A stretch of DNA of 64,000 nucleotides from Hanleya hanleyi (lineage: Eukaryota; Mollusca; Polyplacophora; Lepidopleurida; Hanleyidae): the NCBI GenBank assembly GCA_036873755.1, contig JAVTVY010019455.1, positions 1 to 64,000 of the forward strand, read 5' to 3'. The notes beneath the pieces are model-generated. The model did no database searches. It was not told the origin of the DNA and saw only the letters and a list, made by a program, of their open reading frames with translations. Shown piece by piece: positions 44,628 through 57,112 of this stretch. Position numbers and translations under genes: made by a program. Within the stretch, counting starts at the first letter, position 1. Every line of letters starts with the position of its first letter.

Positions 44628-44772
44628 TTATGAAAATATTGCCTTGTTTTGAGGGGAATATGCAGTTTTGTTGCCCCGAGGCTGTGCATATTGCGAGAGC
44701 AATATGCACAGCCGAGGGGCAACGAAACTGCATATTCCCCTCACAACAAGGCAATAATTTCATTATTATATT
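44628..44772. repeat. long palindrome (foldback/MITE-like)
   Basis: An arm of about 65 bp (TTGCCTTGTTTTGAGGGGAA through GTGCATATTGC) is followed by GAGAG and its inverted copy. Few mismatches by eye. Related words (GAATATGCGGTTTTATTGAC, CAATATGCAGTTTTAT) recur near 45180-45220, so this may be one end of a larger element. Confidence 0.85.
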
Positions 44773-44774
44773 TA

Positions 44775-47700
44775 TCAACTTAACTCTGTGCTAATCTATT
44801 ATCTCTCCAGCAAAATAATGTTTTATGTTTATTTTGGAAGAGCGCAATCCTTCTGAGTTGATTGCTTTCAGTGAGTAATCGCCAGCAACATTATTTTTCA
44901 TGCCCGAGATTCCATTGATTCGGAGCTGCTTCACTACTATCGTGTAAATCTCGCAACGCACGCATAGTTGTTCGATGCCGCTTGTTAGTTACTCCAATAA
45001 TGTGCTTGGGTACGATTCTACTTACAATTAGATGGGGAAGATAATTTATTTCTGCTGTGTTCTCCAGCTAAAATCAACTCGACGAACTGCTCCGTGATCG
45101 GCTACCGTTTGCAGCGCGACTGAAAGAACGGGGCGACCTCTGTTGTAATTATCTCCCTTTAGTGTATATTCCATGGGGGTGGAATATGCGGTTTTATTGA
45201 CCGGGCAATATGCAGTTTTATCTCATTACAATTTATATAGGGAGACACTCTAATAAATATAATAATTGTATATATTTATAAATACACTAGGTTTTATAGG
45301 AATGATTCGTGGATGGAAGAATCAGAGGTGCGTCCCTTTTTCGTTATATCCATACCGGTTATGATTAGGGTTTGACTCTAAAAATATTTTAGATACTTGA
45401 TATACAAGTTCACGTCCCGTTTAAATGCGTCATCATCACGTCACTATTATGTTTAATTAATTGTCTCAAGATTCTTTAATATGATATAGCTAGGTACGTT
45501 GTGTTCAAAACCAAAATTGAGTTACCTCTCCTTATAATTAACCTTCCAATAGTAGCCATTTAAAGCACACGGTTATATACCACTCCATTACACTTGGCCG
45601 TCTCATTCCGATTCGTCTAATTTCCTGCGCTCTTCACATTGCTCCCTTATCTCTATGTCCGTATCATTTCACATGGTACTGCGTTTCATATGATGGTATG
45701 CGGAGTATAATAAAGAATAAAGGATGACGCGCCTCGAACATCGGTATATTGACAAAGGATAGAGCTGTCGGACAAAGGGGCAACGAAGACAATATGTACA
45801 ATGTGTACTATAGAATTCAAGCCTTCCTTCATTCCCCACTCAGTGAAGCGAGGCGATAGCCATAGTCGGTGGTTATATACGCCTCACACAAGAGGCTATT
45901 GTTAGAAGCCTATTTTCCCACTACTAATATATGCGATCGATGGCGAAATCTATGCATTCCCATATATAAGCATAGGGTGAACTGTGATGGAAACTACTCG
46001 GAGCTGAGGCATCCAATTAGGCAGTTCAGCAATAGAAACGATCAACGTGGCAGATGATGGCAGTAACCGCGGAAGTGCAGGTGAAGAATAGAAGAGCTAC
46101 AGTTTCGGTGTAAATTTCCGTGGACTGGGATACCGGTCGAAAATGTCACAACCATATATCTTTACATTGTGAAGGAATAAATGTTTACCAATTTTGAATA
46201 CAATCGGGTGAGAAGCGAATAACAAGATGACGAGAAGAGTTGCTGGGTGGATGGACTGGCGCCCTTGTCGACAGAAAAGACGCTGCAATATAAAATTCCC
46301 CGTCAGCACCCTCTTGCCTATAAAATTATGTAAACACATCTAAAAGCCAGAGTGTGAAATAATTGTTTCATACTCACTGTATAGGTCTCTTAACATTTCT
46401 GCTGTAACCAAGTGTGGGCCTGAAATACAATTCGCAATATTCCAATGCGGAGTGAATGTTGAGACGTGGTGGTAACCATACCATGGATGGTATAGTGAGG
46501 AAACCGTGCAATAAGTACAACGTCAGATAATTGTATTTCTGGATAACTTTTACATTAATAGCCAGGCAGTTCTGAAAATGTCATATATTTCCCAAATATA
46601 TAACATCAATCTACCAGATATTTATACTGGATCCTCCGTATACCCTTTTCTGAGACCGCCATCCAACAACCAATTATTTACTTAGCTGTGAGATGGTTTG
46701 CTCATCGGTATATGCTATAAATGCGTTATAATAAAAAATAAATCGTCTACCTTGTCATTAATATCATTTCAGTAAATATAATCCTTTAGCTTTTATTGCT
46801 AATGTCGAGTGGGCATTAATATTAAAACTTGCTGGTGACACCGAAACCCAGGCAGGGCCACAATCTCTATAAACAGTCTGTGTTCCTTCTGATTCATCAT
46901 TAATTACCTGGTGATTTTGTCCTGTCGAAATCGGCATTGACAAACAAACATCTACCATCAGGAGATAAGAGACTCTTGATTATTGCCACATACCTTCATA
47001 AAAGAAAAACACATTGCCTCAGTTAATTACGATACTTTTTCAATATTTTCTTCCAAGCAAAGCATCTTTCCGCAACAGGTTCTTCTAAAACACCCTACTG
47101 TGTCCACTTTTCAATGAATTAACAGGCTGGCTTGACTGGTATTTTTACCCAGTTTTACGATTTTGTAATGTCTAAATATATATATTTCAGTGTTCAAAAA
47201 CAACGACATAGGAGGCAAGTACTGCTTGGCCCGGTCACCTATTTACCGGTGATATTAAATGTTATTGTATTCTTTGCGTAATTTTTTTTTTTTTTTCGTT
47301 CCTGTATTATGAATGCTCAGATTTGGGTGGGATAAAACAATGTTCCGTGTTTATGTGTGTCCCCCATTTGCTCTCAATCTTTGGTGGAATATGAGGAATT
47401 TTATACATATTTCATTAAAAACGAGCAGTTTGACTTATGCTAAAGTTTATTCATAATTTTATTAGTACATATTAGTAAAAAGTCGAGTAGGCTACGTCAC
47501 TTCCGGCATGTCCAAACTGATCTCCATGTATCCATAGATTATTTTAAATAAGTTCTGTGATCGTTCTCGAGATATCGGTTTATCACATGTCTCCTAATTT
47601 CATTCCCATTGGGTCTTAATTGGTCTAAAACGCAGATATTCTACCAACAGAGCAACATTCGGTGCTACCACATGGACAACATACTGTAAAAACGAATATT

Positions 47701-49115
47701 TTGGCATGAGATCATTCACCTTGGATAGTGGCTCTTTTCTATAGATATCATGGCTCTTCTGTCCCAAACGGCATCAAACAATCCCTCCACGTCCCTGAAG
47801 GAAATATATCAACATGTACTTGTGATTTTAGTGATCTCAAAACGAATGTATTAATGTTGTACAGTACATGTATATTTATCTCACAGAGGATTTGAAAACG
47901 CTGTTAGTATTGTCAGAGGAAGCGAAGGCACTTCATTAAAAAGCGAAGGCACTATGAAATACCCATAATTGCCATTATTAAGGAATTACTTGTTTTAATT
48001 CACTCCTTAAATCATTAAACGATGTCACTGGAAACATTGAACTACACAATTGTGTGCAAAATAATAGAACCATTCTTACTTGTTGAAATCGAAGAAATCA
48101 GCAACATATATCCTAATTTTATCATCTGTGCTCTGAAAAACATGAAAACACATTTTGCAATTTAGTGGAAATCATATGCATTTCCTAGGCTAAACAGCAG
48201 CTGCCAGTTACCAGATTGACCACATACATATGTGATTCAAGTTTAGTGCACCTAGGCACGGTGGTATCGAGAAAGCAGAGCCGAATGGACGGACGTACGT
48301 GCACTAAGACAATACCCCAAGGAAAATATTAGCATTCCCACAAGTGCGTCTAGTGTAAGTTCAGTAAGCCTATGCCTTATCTTACTTGACATATTGAAAA
48401 AACAGCCCATAGGTGATAAATGGATCAACGTTGAACCAGTTATCCAGTAAACATAGGTCAATCTTATTCTGTAAAAACAACTGTGTTCAAAAATGCACAT
48501 CCACAAAAAATGTGTACCACAGGTACACAAGATGTGTAGGTTTTCTTCGAAATTATTGTTGATGTGCAATTTTGTTACAGTGATTCTGTACCTGTGGTAA
48601 ACAGTTGTTTTTAGAGAGTACTGATTTTCAAAAGGCTCGGGTTTATGACCACATACATGTGTGGAGGTAAATTCGGTGGTCCCAATTAGCATATTCACTC
48701 CAAAGATATGGTAAGTAATGGTCCCCTACCCAGATGACGTATTATATCTGTCTCAATCACGTGAAGACTTGTGTGTTCATTCATCTGCATGACACGTGAA
48801 CACTTATCCAGAAATCTAACATCGCTTATGTAACACAAACCAATTAAGTTTTAATAGTACATGTGCCGCAAGGCGTGTAAGTCCTATATATGTAACCCGA
48901 TACATCAAATTATAGCTCGCTTTTCAGTCCTGGACTGGCAATTAAGTTGATGTCATGTTACATGAGGGAGGTGACAGGCTAATTGAATTGTATAAAGATC
49001 CCCACCAGCCATTTAATTGTCACGGATGTTTGCGGCCTGCATTGCATCAAGGGATAGAAGAGGGATTTTATTGTTATGGATGTAGGGGACCTACGCCATC
49101 AGGCTTCTGGGCAAT
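44775..49115. other. long non-coding stretch
   Basis: No recognised gene in 4.3 kb. A 148-codon minus-strand frame at 48252-48698 has Cys-rich, low-plausibility composition and overlaps an imperfect inverted repeat (48470-48620, arms AAAACAACTGT and ACCACAGGTAC). I treat it as chance. Poly-T at 47281-47296. Confidence 0.45.
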
Positions 49116-49116
49116 C

Positions 49117-49217
49117 AATCTGATTAAAACTCGGACTTAATAAACCGCTCCTCTATCGGACATGTCGACATGTCCGATAGAGGAGCGGTTTATTAAGTCT
49201 GAGTTTTAATCAGATTG
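49117..49217. repeat. near-perfect 100-bp palindrome
   Basis: Centre CATGTCGACATG at 49161-49172, with arms of about 50 bp ending in CAATCTGATTAAAAC and its complement. Only one mismatch is evident (TCGGAC versus GTCTGA). No spacer, so it could extrude as a cruciform. No coding function. Confidence 0.93.
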
Positions 49218-49982
49218 CTGGGCAATTGATGAAAAATTGAAACAGTTGACCTGGTGACCCGAACAATATGGATCAATCTCGCTGATTTCCATGAACCGTC
49301 TGTTCTGTGACCATATATATTATATGTGTGTTGTCAGTTTGGTGCTCCTGACCGTATTCCTTCTCGAGATGGTAACGAGAAAATGAAGACGAACGGACGT
49401 TTATGTAATATAACCATGCATGATGACGACAATGTCCCAGTGCCATTTTGGACTGATGGTAAAATCGTCATACTGGCAATTAAGGTGAAGTAGAATGTTT
49501 CTTTCAACATTTCTGCATGCGGTAACATACCTTTTAGAACGTCATATCCATTATTCAAGCCAGGTGGCATGTACTCCGCCCCTCCCCCACTCTACATACA
49601 CGTTCACCTTCCTACAGTAACGCGCATTCTAACTAACGTCAAACCCTCCCATTGGTAGATACTTCATGTAGGTAGCTATTGTCTGGGTCTTTGTACAGCT
49701 GAAAATGCTCAAGTCTAGACATGTTGTTGTCCCCATACTTGGCTACTCTATACATTGTCCCGTGATCCTTACATGGTGTAAAAACCCTCCCATTCGAGTG
49801 AAGCGATATGGACTATTTCTGTACATATATTAATTCTAAAACCGTCGCACTCGGTCATTCAAGAGAAGTGACTTGATCACGCTGAAATTCTTTTGGGGAC
49901 AGCTGAATATTGAATGCCGGATCTGAGGCCTATAACTGTATATTCCAACTGCCTGCAATACTCTACATAGCGGTGTACTGAC

Positions 49983-50112
49983 CTTATACAGTTTCGCTTT
50001 TCCTCCAATTGCTGTCTCTGTCGTAAATTCCACTTTTTGTTCCTTGAAGAAACCCCGGACGGCTGCTTCAGCCGCTTCCAGCCCGACTACGGTATGGCCT
50101 TTGTCGGCTAGC
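49983..50112 (-). CDS. TPMT: exon of a thiopurine S-methyltransferase-like gene
   Basis: Read on the minus strand, a 130-bp exon lies between an acceptor (ATGAATGCAG before 50112) and a donor (GTCAGT after 49983). It encodes LADKGHTVVGLEAAEAAVRG and FFKEQKVEF, ending in a KLYK segment. TPMT has the same series (ADRGHSVVGVEI, then FFTEQNLSY, then KVFK), part of the S-adenosylmethionine-binding fold. The first base completes a split codon that would be Trp, as in vertebrate TPMT, and the exon ends in phase 0. The preceding PLCGK-containing exon and the following catalytic exons were not found in the window by eye. It may be a live gene, or an isolated exon of a decayed one. Confidence 0.72.
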
Positions 50113-51475
50113 CTGCATTCATTGGGACACAAAAACAGCTATTGTATAACCATTGTGGTACACAAACAACTAGGGCCTTCGTCGGTAAAGCCTGCAATTA
50201 TTATGATACAAGACCAGCTATTGTATGTCCTTGGTCGGCTAGCTTGCAAACATTTGTGACACACAATCCACTACTTTATGGCCTTGCTTGTCTAGCCCGT
50301 ATAAGTATTGTGACATATAACTGTATTATCTTGTGACAGGTATATCTTTGTCGACTAGCCTGCAATCATTGTGATACATAACCAACTATTGTATGACCTT
50401 TGTCGGCTAGCCTGCAATCACTGTGATACACAACCAACTATTGTATGACCTTTGTCGACTAGCCTGCAATCATTGTGATACATAACCAACTATTGTATAA
50501 CCTTTGTCGGCTAGCCTGCAATCACTGTGATACATAACCAACTATTGTATGACCTTTGTCGGCTAGCCTGCAATCATTGTGATACATAACCAACTATTGT
50601 ATGACCTTTGTCGGCTAGCCTGCAATCATTGTGATACATAACCAACTATTGTATGACCTTTGTCGGCTAGCCTGCAATCATTGTGATACATAACCAACTA
50701 TAGTACGACCTTTGTCGACTAGCCTGCAATCATTGTGATACATAACCAACTATTGTATGACCTTTGTCGGCTAGCCTGCAATCATTGTGATACATAACCA
50801 ACTATAGTACGATCTTTGTCGGCTAGCCTGAAATTAGTGCGAAACATAACCAACTATTGTATGACCTTTGTCGGAAAAGCCTGCGATCATTGTGAAACAT
50901 AACCAACTACTGTGTGACCTTTGTCGGCTAGCCTGCAATCATTGTGATACATAATCAACTAATGAATGCCCTTTGTCGGATAGCCTGCAATCATTGTAAA
51001 ACATAACCAACTAATGTATGACCATTGTCGGCTCGCCTGCAATCATTGTGAAACATAATCAAATATTGTATGACCTTTGTCGGCAAAGCCTGCATCATTG
51101 TGAAACATAACCAACTACTGTATGACCTTTGTCGGCAAGCCTGCAATCATTGTGAAACATAACCAACTAACGGATGGCCATTATCGGCTAGCCTGCAATC
51201 ATTGTGAAACATAACCAACTAATGTATGACCTTTGTCGGCTAGCCTGCAATGATTATGAAACATAACCAATTAATGGATGACCATTGTCGGCTAGCCTGC
51301 AATCATTGTGAAACATAACCAACTAATGTATGACCATTGTCGGCTAGCCTGCAATCATTATGAAACATAACCATCTAATGACCATTGTCGACTAGCCTGC
51401 AATCATTGTGTTACGTTACTAGCTACTGGCCTACGTCGGCTAGCCTGCTAACATTGTGACTCATAAACTAAATGC
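50113..51475. repeat. 52-bp minisatellite derived from the TPMT-like intron/exon junction
   Basis: About 25 copies of a 52-bp unit. On the minus strand each unit contains ACAATGATTGCAG followed by GCTAGCCGACAAAGG and CATACAATAGTTGG. This corresponds to the end of the intron plus the first 30 bp of the exon at 49983-50112 (encoding LADKGHT-VG). The units therefore repeat a 3' splice site and exon start. After the exon-like 30 bp the frame meets TGA inside the unit. Central copies (50340-50800) are most uniform; outer copies differ more and some have GAAACATAACC in place of GATACATAACC. Confidence 0.9.
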
Positions 51476-52860
51476 CCTCTTAGTCTTACAATATGTGAAG
51501 ATACAAAAGTTACCGTTACGGGAAAAAAGACTAAGATTTTCATTAAGCTGGTCTAGAGACGAATCGAACTTGCTTTAACCACCACCTTTGAACGACCACC
51601 TTGACCACAATATGGTCCACCAATGAAATATCCAAGTTAAATTATTAACGGTCACCTGCTTAAGAGACGACTTTTCCCTCGATGGTCCCTGCCGTAGAGA
51701 GGAGGTTCGATTGTTTACTGAGTATTAAAACCATCCAAGAACAGGTTAAACCATCTTACCGAGCTAAGGGGATATCATATTTCATTCAACTACAGTATAT
51801 ATGTATGATGGTATCGTGCGTTCGGATGATGGGTTAGACATCACACGTTTACTTTTATATTTACCATTTTATGTCGATTGACTTTGTACACAATGGAACG
51901 AAGATTTTAGCATTAGACTTTCCATTCAACATCTTATCCGAATGCTTCTGCAACATCCTGAAATCAGATATAAAAATTTCATAACTATACAAAAAGGAAA
52001 GCACCATTCATTCTGGATCCCTTTAGTGTCATTTACAAGCTTAAATGGAGACGTTCTAGTCCACTGTGAAACGTTTCATATTCACTAATAAATACGTTGT
52101 TATCCATGTATATGTTTAATACTTACAACACTTTAAAATTAAATGTATAGGAAATGTAGAATATCTGAAAAGCTCGAAATTTTATTTAAATCGTCTGGCA
52201 TTGACAGCCGTTTATAGAAATTCACGCCATTTTGAAATGAGCATTAGAGTAAAGTTGAAGTGAACACCTTTTCTATTCTACCTTGTGGCAATTTCTTCGA
52301 ACTGGGTCAGATGCATAAGCGAGGTCAAAAAATGAACCGAGATTTATAATGACTATTAAATTCCTAATGATTTATTTCATATACCACACATATAATAACC
52401 TGATACATGGCAGTTGGCACAGGTATATTACGAAACCCATTATCCACTATTTCTGCAGGATATCATCGTATATTCACTTCATTAATATTGTGACAGTCCG
52501 TAATCGATTGCACAATAGAATGGGATAGCCTTCGACTTATCGTTTACCAAAGTGTTGGAGAAAATGTTTACAAATATACCAGAGAATATACAGGAGTAGG
52601 GTGACTCTGAAAATATTAAAATGAAAGGCATTTTGTAGATCAAAATTTCGACATAATTTATTCATGTCATCGTCGGGAATTTCTGACCATTCCTGGCATG
52701 AATCTACAAAATGCTTTTCTCTTTTATATTTTCGGTGTCATCCTCCTTCTGTATTACGCCAAGTTAATCCGTGGATCCCAATGCTGTCAGCTTTCAGAAA
52801 ATAGATGCACCACGATATAAGAGAATATTCCAGTATGTTAGAATATATATATTTACCGGT
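51476..52860. other. non-coding stretch between two arrays
   Basis: AT-rich, no gene seen. If the TPMT-like gene continues upstream, this would be intron. A complementary pair, CATTTTGTAGATCAAAAT near 52629 and its partial inverse near 52707, is present. Confidence 0.45.
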
Positions 52861-52904
52861 ATATTGAACAAATTATTGACAAGATTGTCAAAGGATAATA
52901 TATG

Positions 52905-54020
52905 ATGGAGAACATATTTACCAGTATGGTAGAGAATACATGTACCAGTATGGTAGAGAATACATGTACCAGTATAGTAGAGAATACATGTACCAGTATG
53001 GTAGAGAATACATGTACCAGTATAGTAGAGAATATATGTACCAGTATGGTAGAGAATACATGTACCAGTATAGTAGAGAATACATGTACCAGTATGGTAG
53101 AGAATACATGTACCAGTATGGTAGAGAATACATGTACCAGTATAGTAGAGAATACATGTACCAGTATGGTAGAGAATATATGTACCAGTATAGTAGAGAA
53201 TACATGTACCAGTATGGTAGAGAATACATGTACCAGTATAGTAGAGAATATATGTACCAGTATAGTAGAGAATATATGTACCAGTATGGTAGAGAATACA
53301 TGTACCAGTATAGTAGAGAATACATGTACCAGTATGGTAGAGAATACATGTACCAGTATGGTAGAGAATACATGTACCAGTATGGTAGAGAATACATGTA
53401 CCAGTATGGTAGAGAATACATGTACCAGTATAGTAGAGAATACATGTACCAGTATGGAGAGAATATATGTACCATTATGGTGAAGAATATATTTTCCAGT
53501 TTGCTGGAGAATACATGTACCAGTATGGTAGAGAATACATGTACCAGTATGGTAGAGCATACATGTACCAGTATAGTAGAGAATACATGTACCAGTATGG
53601 TAGAGAATACATGTACCAGTATAGTAGAGAATACATGTACCAGTATGGTAGAGAATACATGTACCAGTATAGTAGAGAATATATGTACCAGTATGGTAGA
53701 GAATACATGTACCAGTATGGTAGAGAATACATGTACCAGTATGGTAGAGAATACATGTACCAGTATGGTAGAGAATACATGTACCAGTATAGTAGAGAAT
53801 ACATGTACCAGTATGGAGAGAATATATGTACCATTATGGTGAAGAATATATTTTCCAGTTTGCTGGAGAATACATGTACCAGTATGGTAGAGAATACATG
53901 TACCAGTATGGTAGAGAATACATGTACCAGTATGGTAGAGAATACATGTACCAGTATGGAGAGAATATATGTACCATTATGGTGAAGAATATATTTTCCA
54001 GTTTGCTGGAGAATATATCT
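52905..54020. repeat. 24-bp minisatellite, open in several frames on both strands
   Basis: About 45 units of GTAGAGAATACATGTACCAG plus TATG. Because 24 is divisible by 3, long frames arise without meaning: EYMYQYGR and CTSMVENT repeats on +, and FSTILVHV and YWYMYSLP repeats on minus. A higher-order segment ending GGAGAGAATATATGTACCAT and a TTTTCCAGTTTGCTGG block occurs three times (53453-53517, 53813-53877, 53955-54016). I do not call any of these frames genes. Confidence 0.93.
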
Positions 54021-54071
54021 ACAATGTTGACCAAATTCATGTTGGAAAATATGTTATCTGTGAAGACTCAC

Positions 54072-54175
54072 TTGCAAGGTTCGGTCTCTGGGCAGTCGTC
54101 TTCCATATCACAGTCTCCCCACAAAGCTAACCACTCCTCCTTGTTACCCGGCACTTTGATATTCTCTGCTGCCAT
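54072..54175 (-). CDS. candidate first coding exon of a resident gene
   Basis: On the minus strand, an ATG at 54175 opens a 34-codon stretch (MAAENIKVPGNKEEWLALWG, then an acidic Cys-containing part), ending at CAA followed by the donor GTGAGT at 54071-54066. Composition and the good donor suggest a true exon. It could be the first exon of the TPMT-like gene downstream: the EEWxxLW pattern recalls the LEEWQDKW part of TPMT, and phase 2 at its end matches the split codon at 50112. That link is inference. The 24-bp array begins about 50 bp inside the putative intron. Confidence 0.4.
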
Positions 54176-54179
54176 TATG

Positions 54180-55880
54180 AATCTGTAATACAACTATAGT
54201 GAGCTGAGAGAAATATATTTCGTCTCTAATCCTATAGTTGTGATCGTTTTCAAACATAAGTTTGCTACAGGCTTGCTGCATTGATCAACTTCGTGATGCA
54301 GTTTATGTCGACACGCCAGATAGTTTTACCGGATTTGGGTCCTACTCACCCATGCACACGACACAGTTCTTACGCTACAAGAAATAGTACTGAAGCTTAT
54401 TCTGTATAGCTTGTGTGTTTTGGGGTTTATATCTATGATTTGCATATCTACTATGTTGAACTAAGACATGTCTTAAGGGCTGAGGGGTCCAAATTCACGA
54501 AGACAATTTATTGCACATTTCTTTAGTTCTTTATCGATTATTTCTTCAGGTGAGACTATTTTGGTGAAAGCATGTTTTCTTAGGGGCAATTTTCAACTGA
54601 TTGAGATGAGAACCCTCCAAGTTGGTAATTCATACTCGACTCGCACATCCACTGCGGGGTCTTAGCCACGTATTCTGTTCATCGCTTCATTCCATTGCTT
54701 GACTTTCTCTAGTATTATACGTTAAACAGTTTATTTCTGGAAAACCATCCATCATGGAGGTTTGAAATTTGGCATTGTCATTCTGAAACAGGGAAAGAAA
54801 AAGGCTGAGATATTAAAGTCCAAAGTTTGACCATCGCATTTTATCCAATTTTGTTAAACTGAAAAAAATTGAAGCTCCGATATTTTCTGGAATGGTTGTG
54901 CTCGGCAGGCTAATATCATGGAAAATTTGGACTTTTTCGAAATATAAAGGTTTGAAAATGGAAGTTCATTTTATGAAAAGAGACGACATTTAAATTTGAA
55001 TAACTTTATACCTATCGACCGCACTTTTAACATATTCGCATATTTCTAATCGCAGAGAAATAAGCTTACCAATATAATGTGTATATTTACCTTGATCATA
55101 TTCATAGTTCTCACAATAAAACGGCCAATATTAGCAGGTGTGTGAAAGTCCTCTCATGTGGGCCACAACTCCTTATATTTTGGTTTGTGCTTAGTTGTTA
55201 TATCTTTAGGGTTTGATGTTTTCAGGTTCGAAATATGTCGTCTGGTAAACCACAGTTTTGTAGAGAGTAACTTAGAATGATTTGATCTATGCAATATCGC
55301 TAATTTGTTGTGATTAAGAAGCGCATTTGATGAGTATTAGTATAAAAAATTTTAGAAAACAACCCGAAATTTTCATTTATTGATTCACAGTTTATTAAAT
55401 ACATGTGTTTAGTTTGGAACTGTGGCCATAAAGGGTTAGCCCTCCTTAGGGCCCTCTCCTTATAAAACATATAACAAAGGTCAGTTGTCCATAACACAGA
55501 TCTAGTACAGGTTCAATTCCACAGCTAGCAAAGATTAGGTGACCAAGTTAAAAGATATGTGTGAGCTTACAGTAGCCTCCCAGCGGATTCTTTCCAATGT
55601 CAGACAGAGAAGTTAGCATCCCACTAAAGTATCAATTTTTACTTTAAACCAATATTATTCTTATATTTTGCCAAGCGGTCGCAATGACCCCTGTGATGAC
55701 TCTCAAATTTGACAATGACAAATTAGTTATTTGTTTATGCCTCTGCTTACAAAGTTCTTTTTTACTCTGGCAGCATGGTCAGTCAGTCGTCTGTCTAAGG
55801 TAATTCGTATAATTGACTTGCTGATTTCATCATTGGCTGTCTATTCAGTGAGAAAAAAAGATTAAAAGAGTCAACTACAT
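54180..55880. other. non-coding stretch, nothing recognised
   Basis: Possible promoter-side DNA of the 54072-54175 exon, but no TATA box or other motif is convincing. Frames are short and scattered. Confidence 0.4.
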
Positions 55881-55886
55881 GTGTTA

Positions 55887-56021
55887 CAACCCGAACACGG
55901 CGATGTTTGCGCGTTCCACGTTAATATAATAGCCATCGATGGCATGTTGTTGTTTATCATGCATATTATCATATTAACATAAAACATCGACCTTCTCGCA
56001 AATATCGCCGTGTTCGGGTTG
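55887..56021. mobile_element. short MITE-like element with 25-bp inverted ends
   Basis: CAACCCGAACACGGCGATGT at the left and its near-perfect complement at the right enclose about 85 bp of AT-rich DNA. One mismatch in the arms. The words GTGTTA stand near both outer sides but not at equal distance, so the target duplication is unclear. Confidence 0.75.
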
Positions 56022-56479
56022 ACGTGTTATTCAAACCCACACCACAACATTTATGACTTACATATATAGTTGTTATGTTCATTTTCTATAGTTTCAACAG
56101 TATATGCTTGCTTAATATTAGACACATAGGAAAGCCTATAGGCTCTAGTGTTATGTAAAATGCCCCTAATGATATACATTTAATAACACATTAAGTCAAT
56201 CTGCGGACAATTGGATTACTGGTCGAAAACAAACCTACGGAAGAATGCACTGTTGATCCTTCAGCAGCAAGTCGTATACCGATACTATTAAAAGCACCGG
56301 AGTCATCTGTAGTGCTACATCTTATAGATGACTTGGTTGCTCATCTCATAGATGACTTCGTTGCTACACATATAGGCTATTGATGTACGAGGCAGATGCA
56401 GCTTCAGGCCATAATGTGTGGCAGGGTTTGGTGTATTACAACCAGGAGATAAAATCAAATACATCAAAATAAATAATAC

Positions 56480-56839
56480 CTGGACTGCCGAATCTTCGTA
56501 AAGCACGAGCTAGTTCAATGTGACCTATTAACTATAAGGTCAACAGACAGGTAACAGTAGGTACCGGTACGGTACACAAACAGAATCAGTACATTTATAC
56601 AGATGTACTTCCTGACAGAATTCATTTAAACATCAATTGGTCCATACGACATAAACCATCAATGACCCATGTTGTTGTTGATGTTGTTACCCTGATAGCT
56701 TACCTGTGGTCGCTGTGATATTGCCAGTAGGAACGTTCAGCCGCAGACTGAACACAGACAGCAGAAGCCCTAGTGTAACATGTCTACCGTGTAAATGTGA
56801 GATCGTATACTTGTTTTCAGGAACTCTGTCCATACACAT
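56480..56839 (-). CDS. candidate two-exon gene start with phase-matched splicing
   Basis: Minus strand. Exon 1: ATG at 56839 to 56704, 45 codons plus one base (MCMDRVPENKYTISHLHGRH, then a hydrophobic VTLGLLLSVF core), followed by donor GTAAGC. Exon 2: 56524-56480, 45 bp, acceptor AATAG, donor GTATTA, encoding GHIELARALRRFGSP. Exon 1 ends in phase 1 and exon 2 begins in the matching phase, which chance gives in one case of three. The hydrophobic core could be a signal anchor. I do not recognise the protein and did not find exon 3. Confidence 0.35.
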
Positions 56840-57112
56840 ACGTTATCGTTCTAACGAGGTCAATAGCCCTACAAACGCTGTACCGGTATCTTAACGCACG
56901 AATGGGCGTGGTTCCTGCCATCGGAAAATATCTAGATGCTTCAGCTCCAGTCTCAGTAGAATCATAAAAAATATCATGAAACATTTTTCCTGGTTTACCT
57001 AAATTGTATCTTCTTCGTGAGGGTCGAGGATGTCAAAGCCCCGGCCTCAATATTCAACTATATGGACAAGTCAGTAATGAATAGAACAAAAATTGATTCG
57101 CGGATTAGTAAA

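Noticed and set aside
48252..48698. 148-codon minus-strand frame
   Set aside because: Composition is unlike a folded protein and it spans an inverted repeat; no homology recognised.
49334..49570. Possible downstream TPMT exon
   Set aside because: A YDDFTISPK segment after a CAG looked suggestive, but neither motif order nor a donor site fits TPMT.
50044..50336. Plus-strand frames at the start of the 52-bp array
   Set aside because: They are antisense readings of the TPMT-like exon and its repeat copies.
50340..51400. CRISPR-like array
   Set aside because: The repeats are contiguous 52-bp units with no unique spacers, in eukaryotic DNA.
52853..54188. Long repetitive reading frames (up to 300 codons) in the 24-bp array
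   Set aside because: The unit length is a multiple of three and lacks stops, so frames open on both strands. No start context or non-repeat domain supports a protein.
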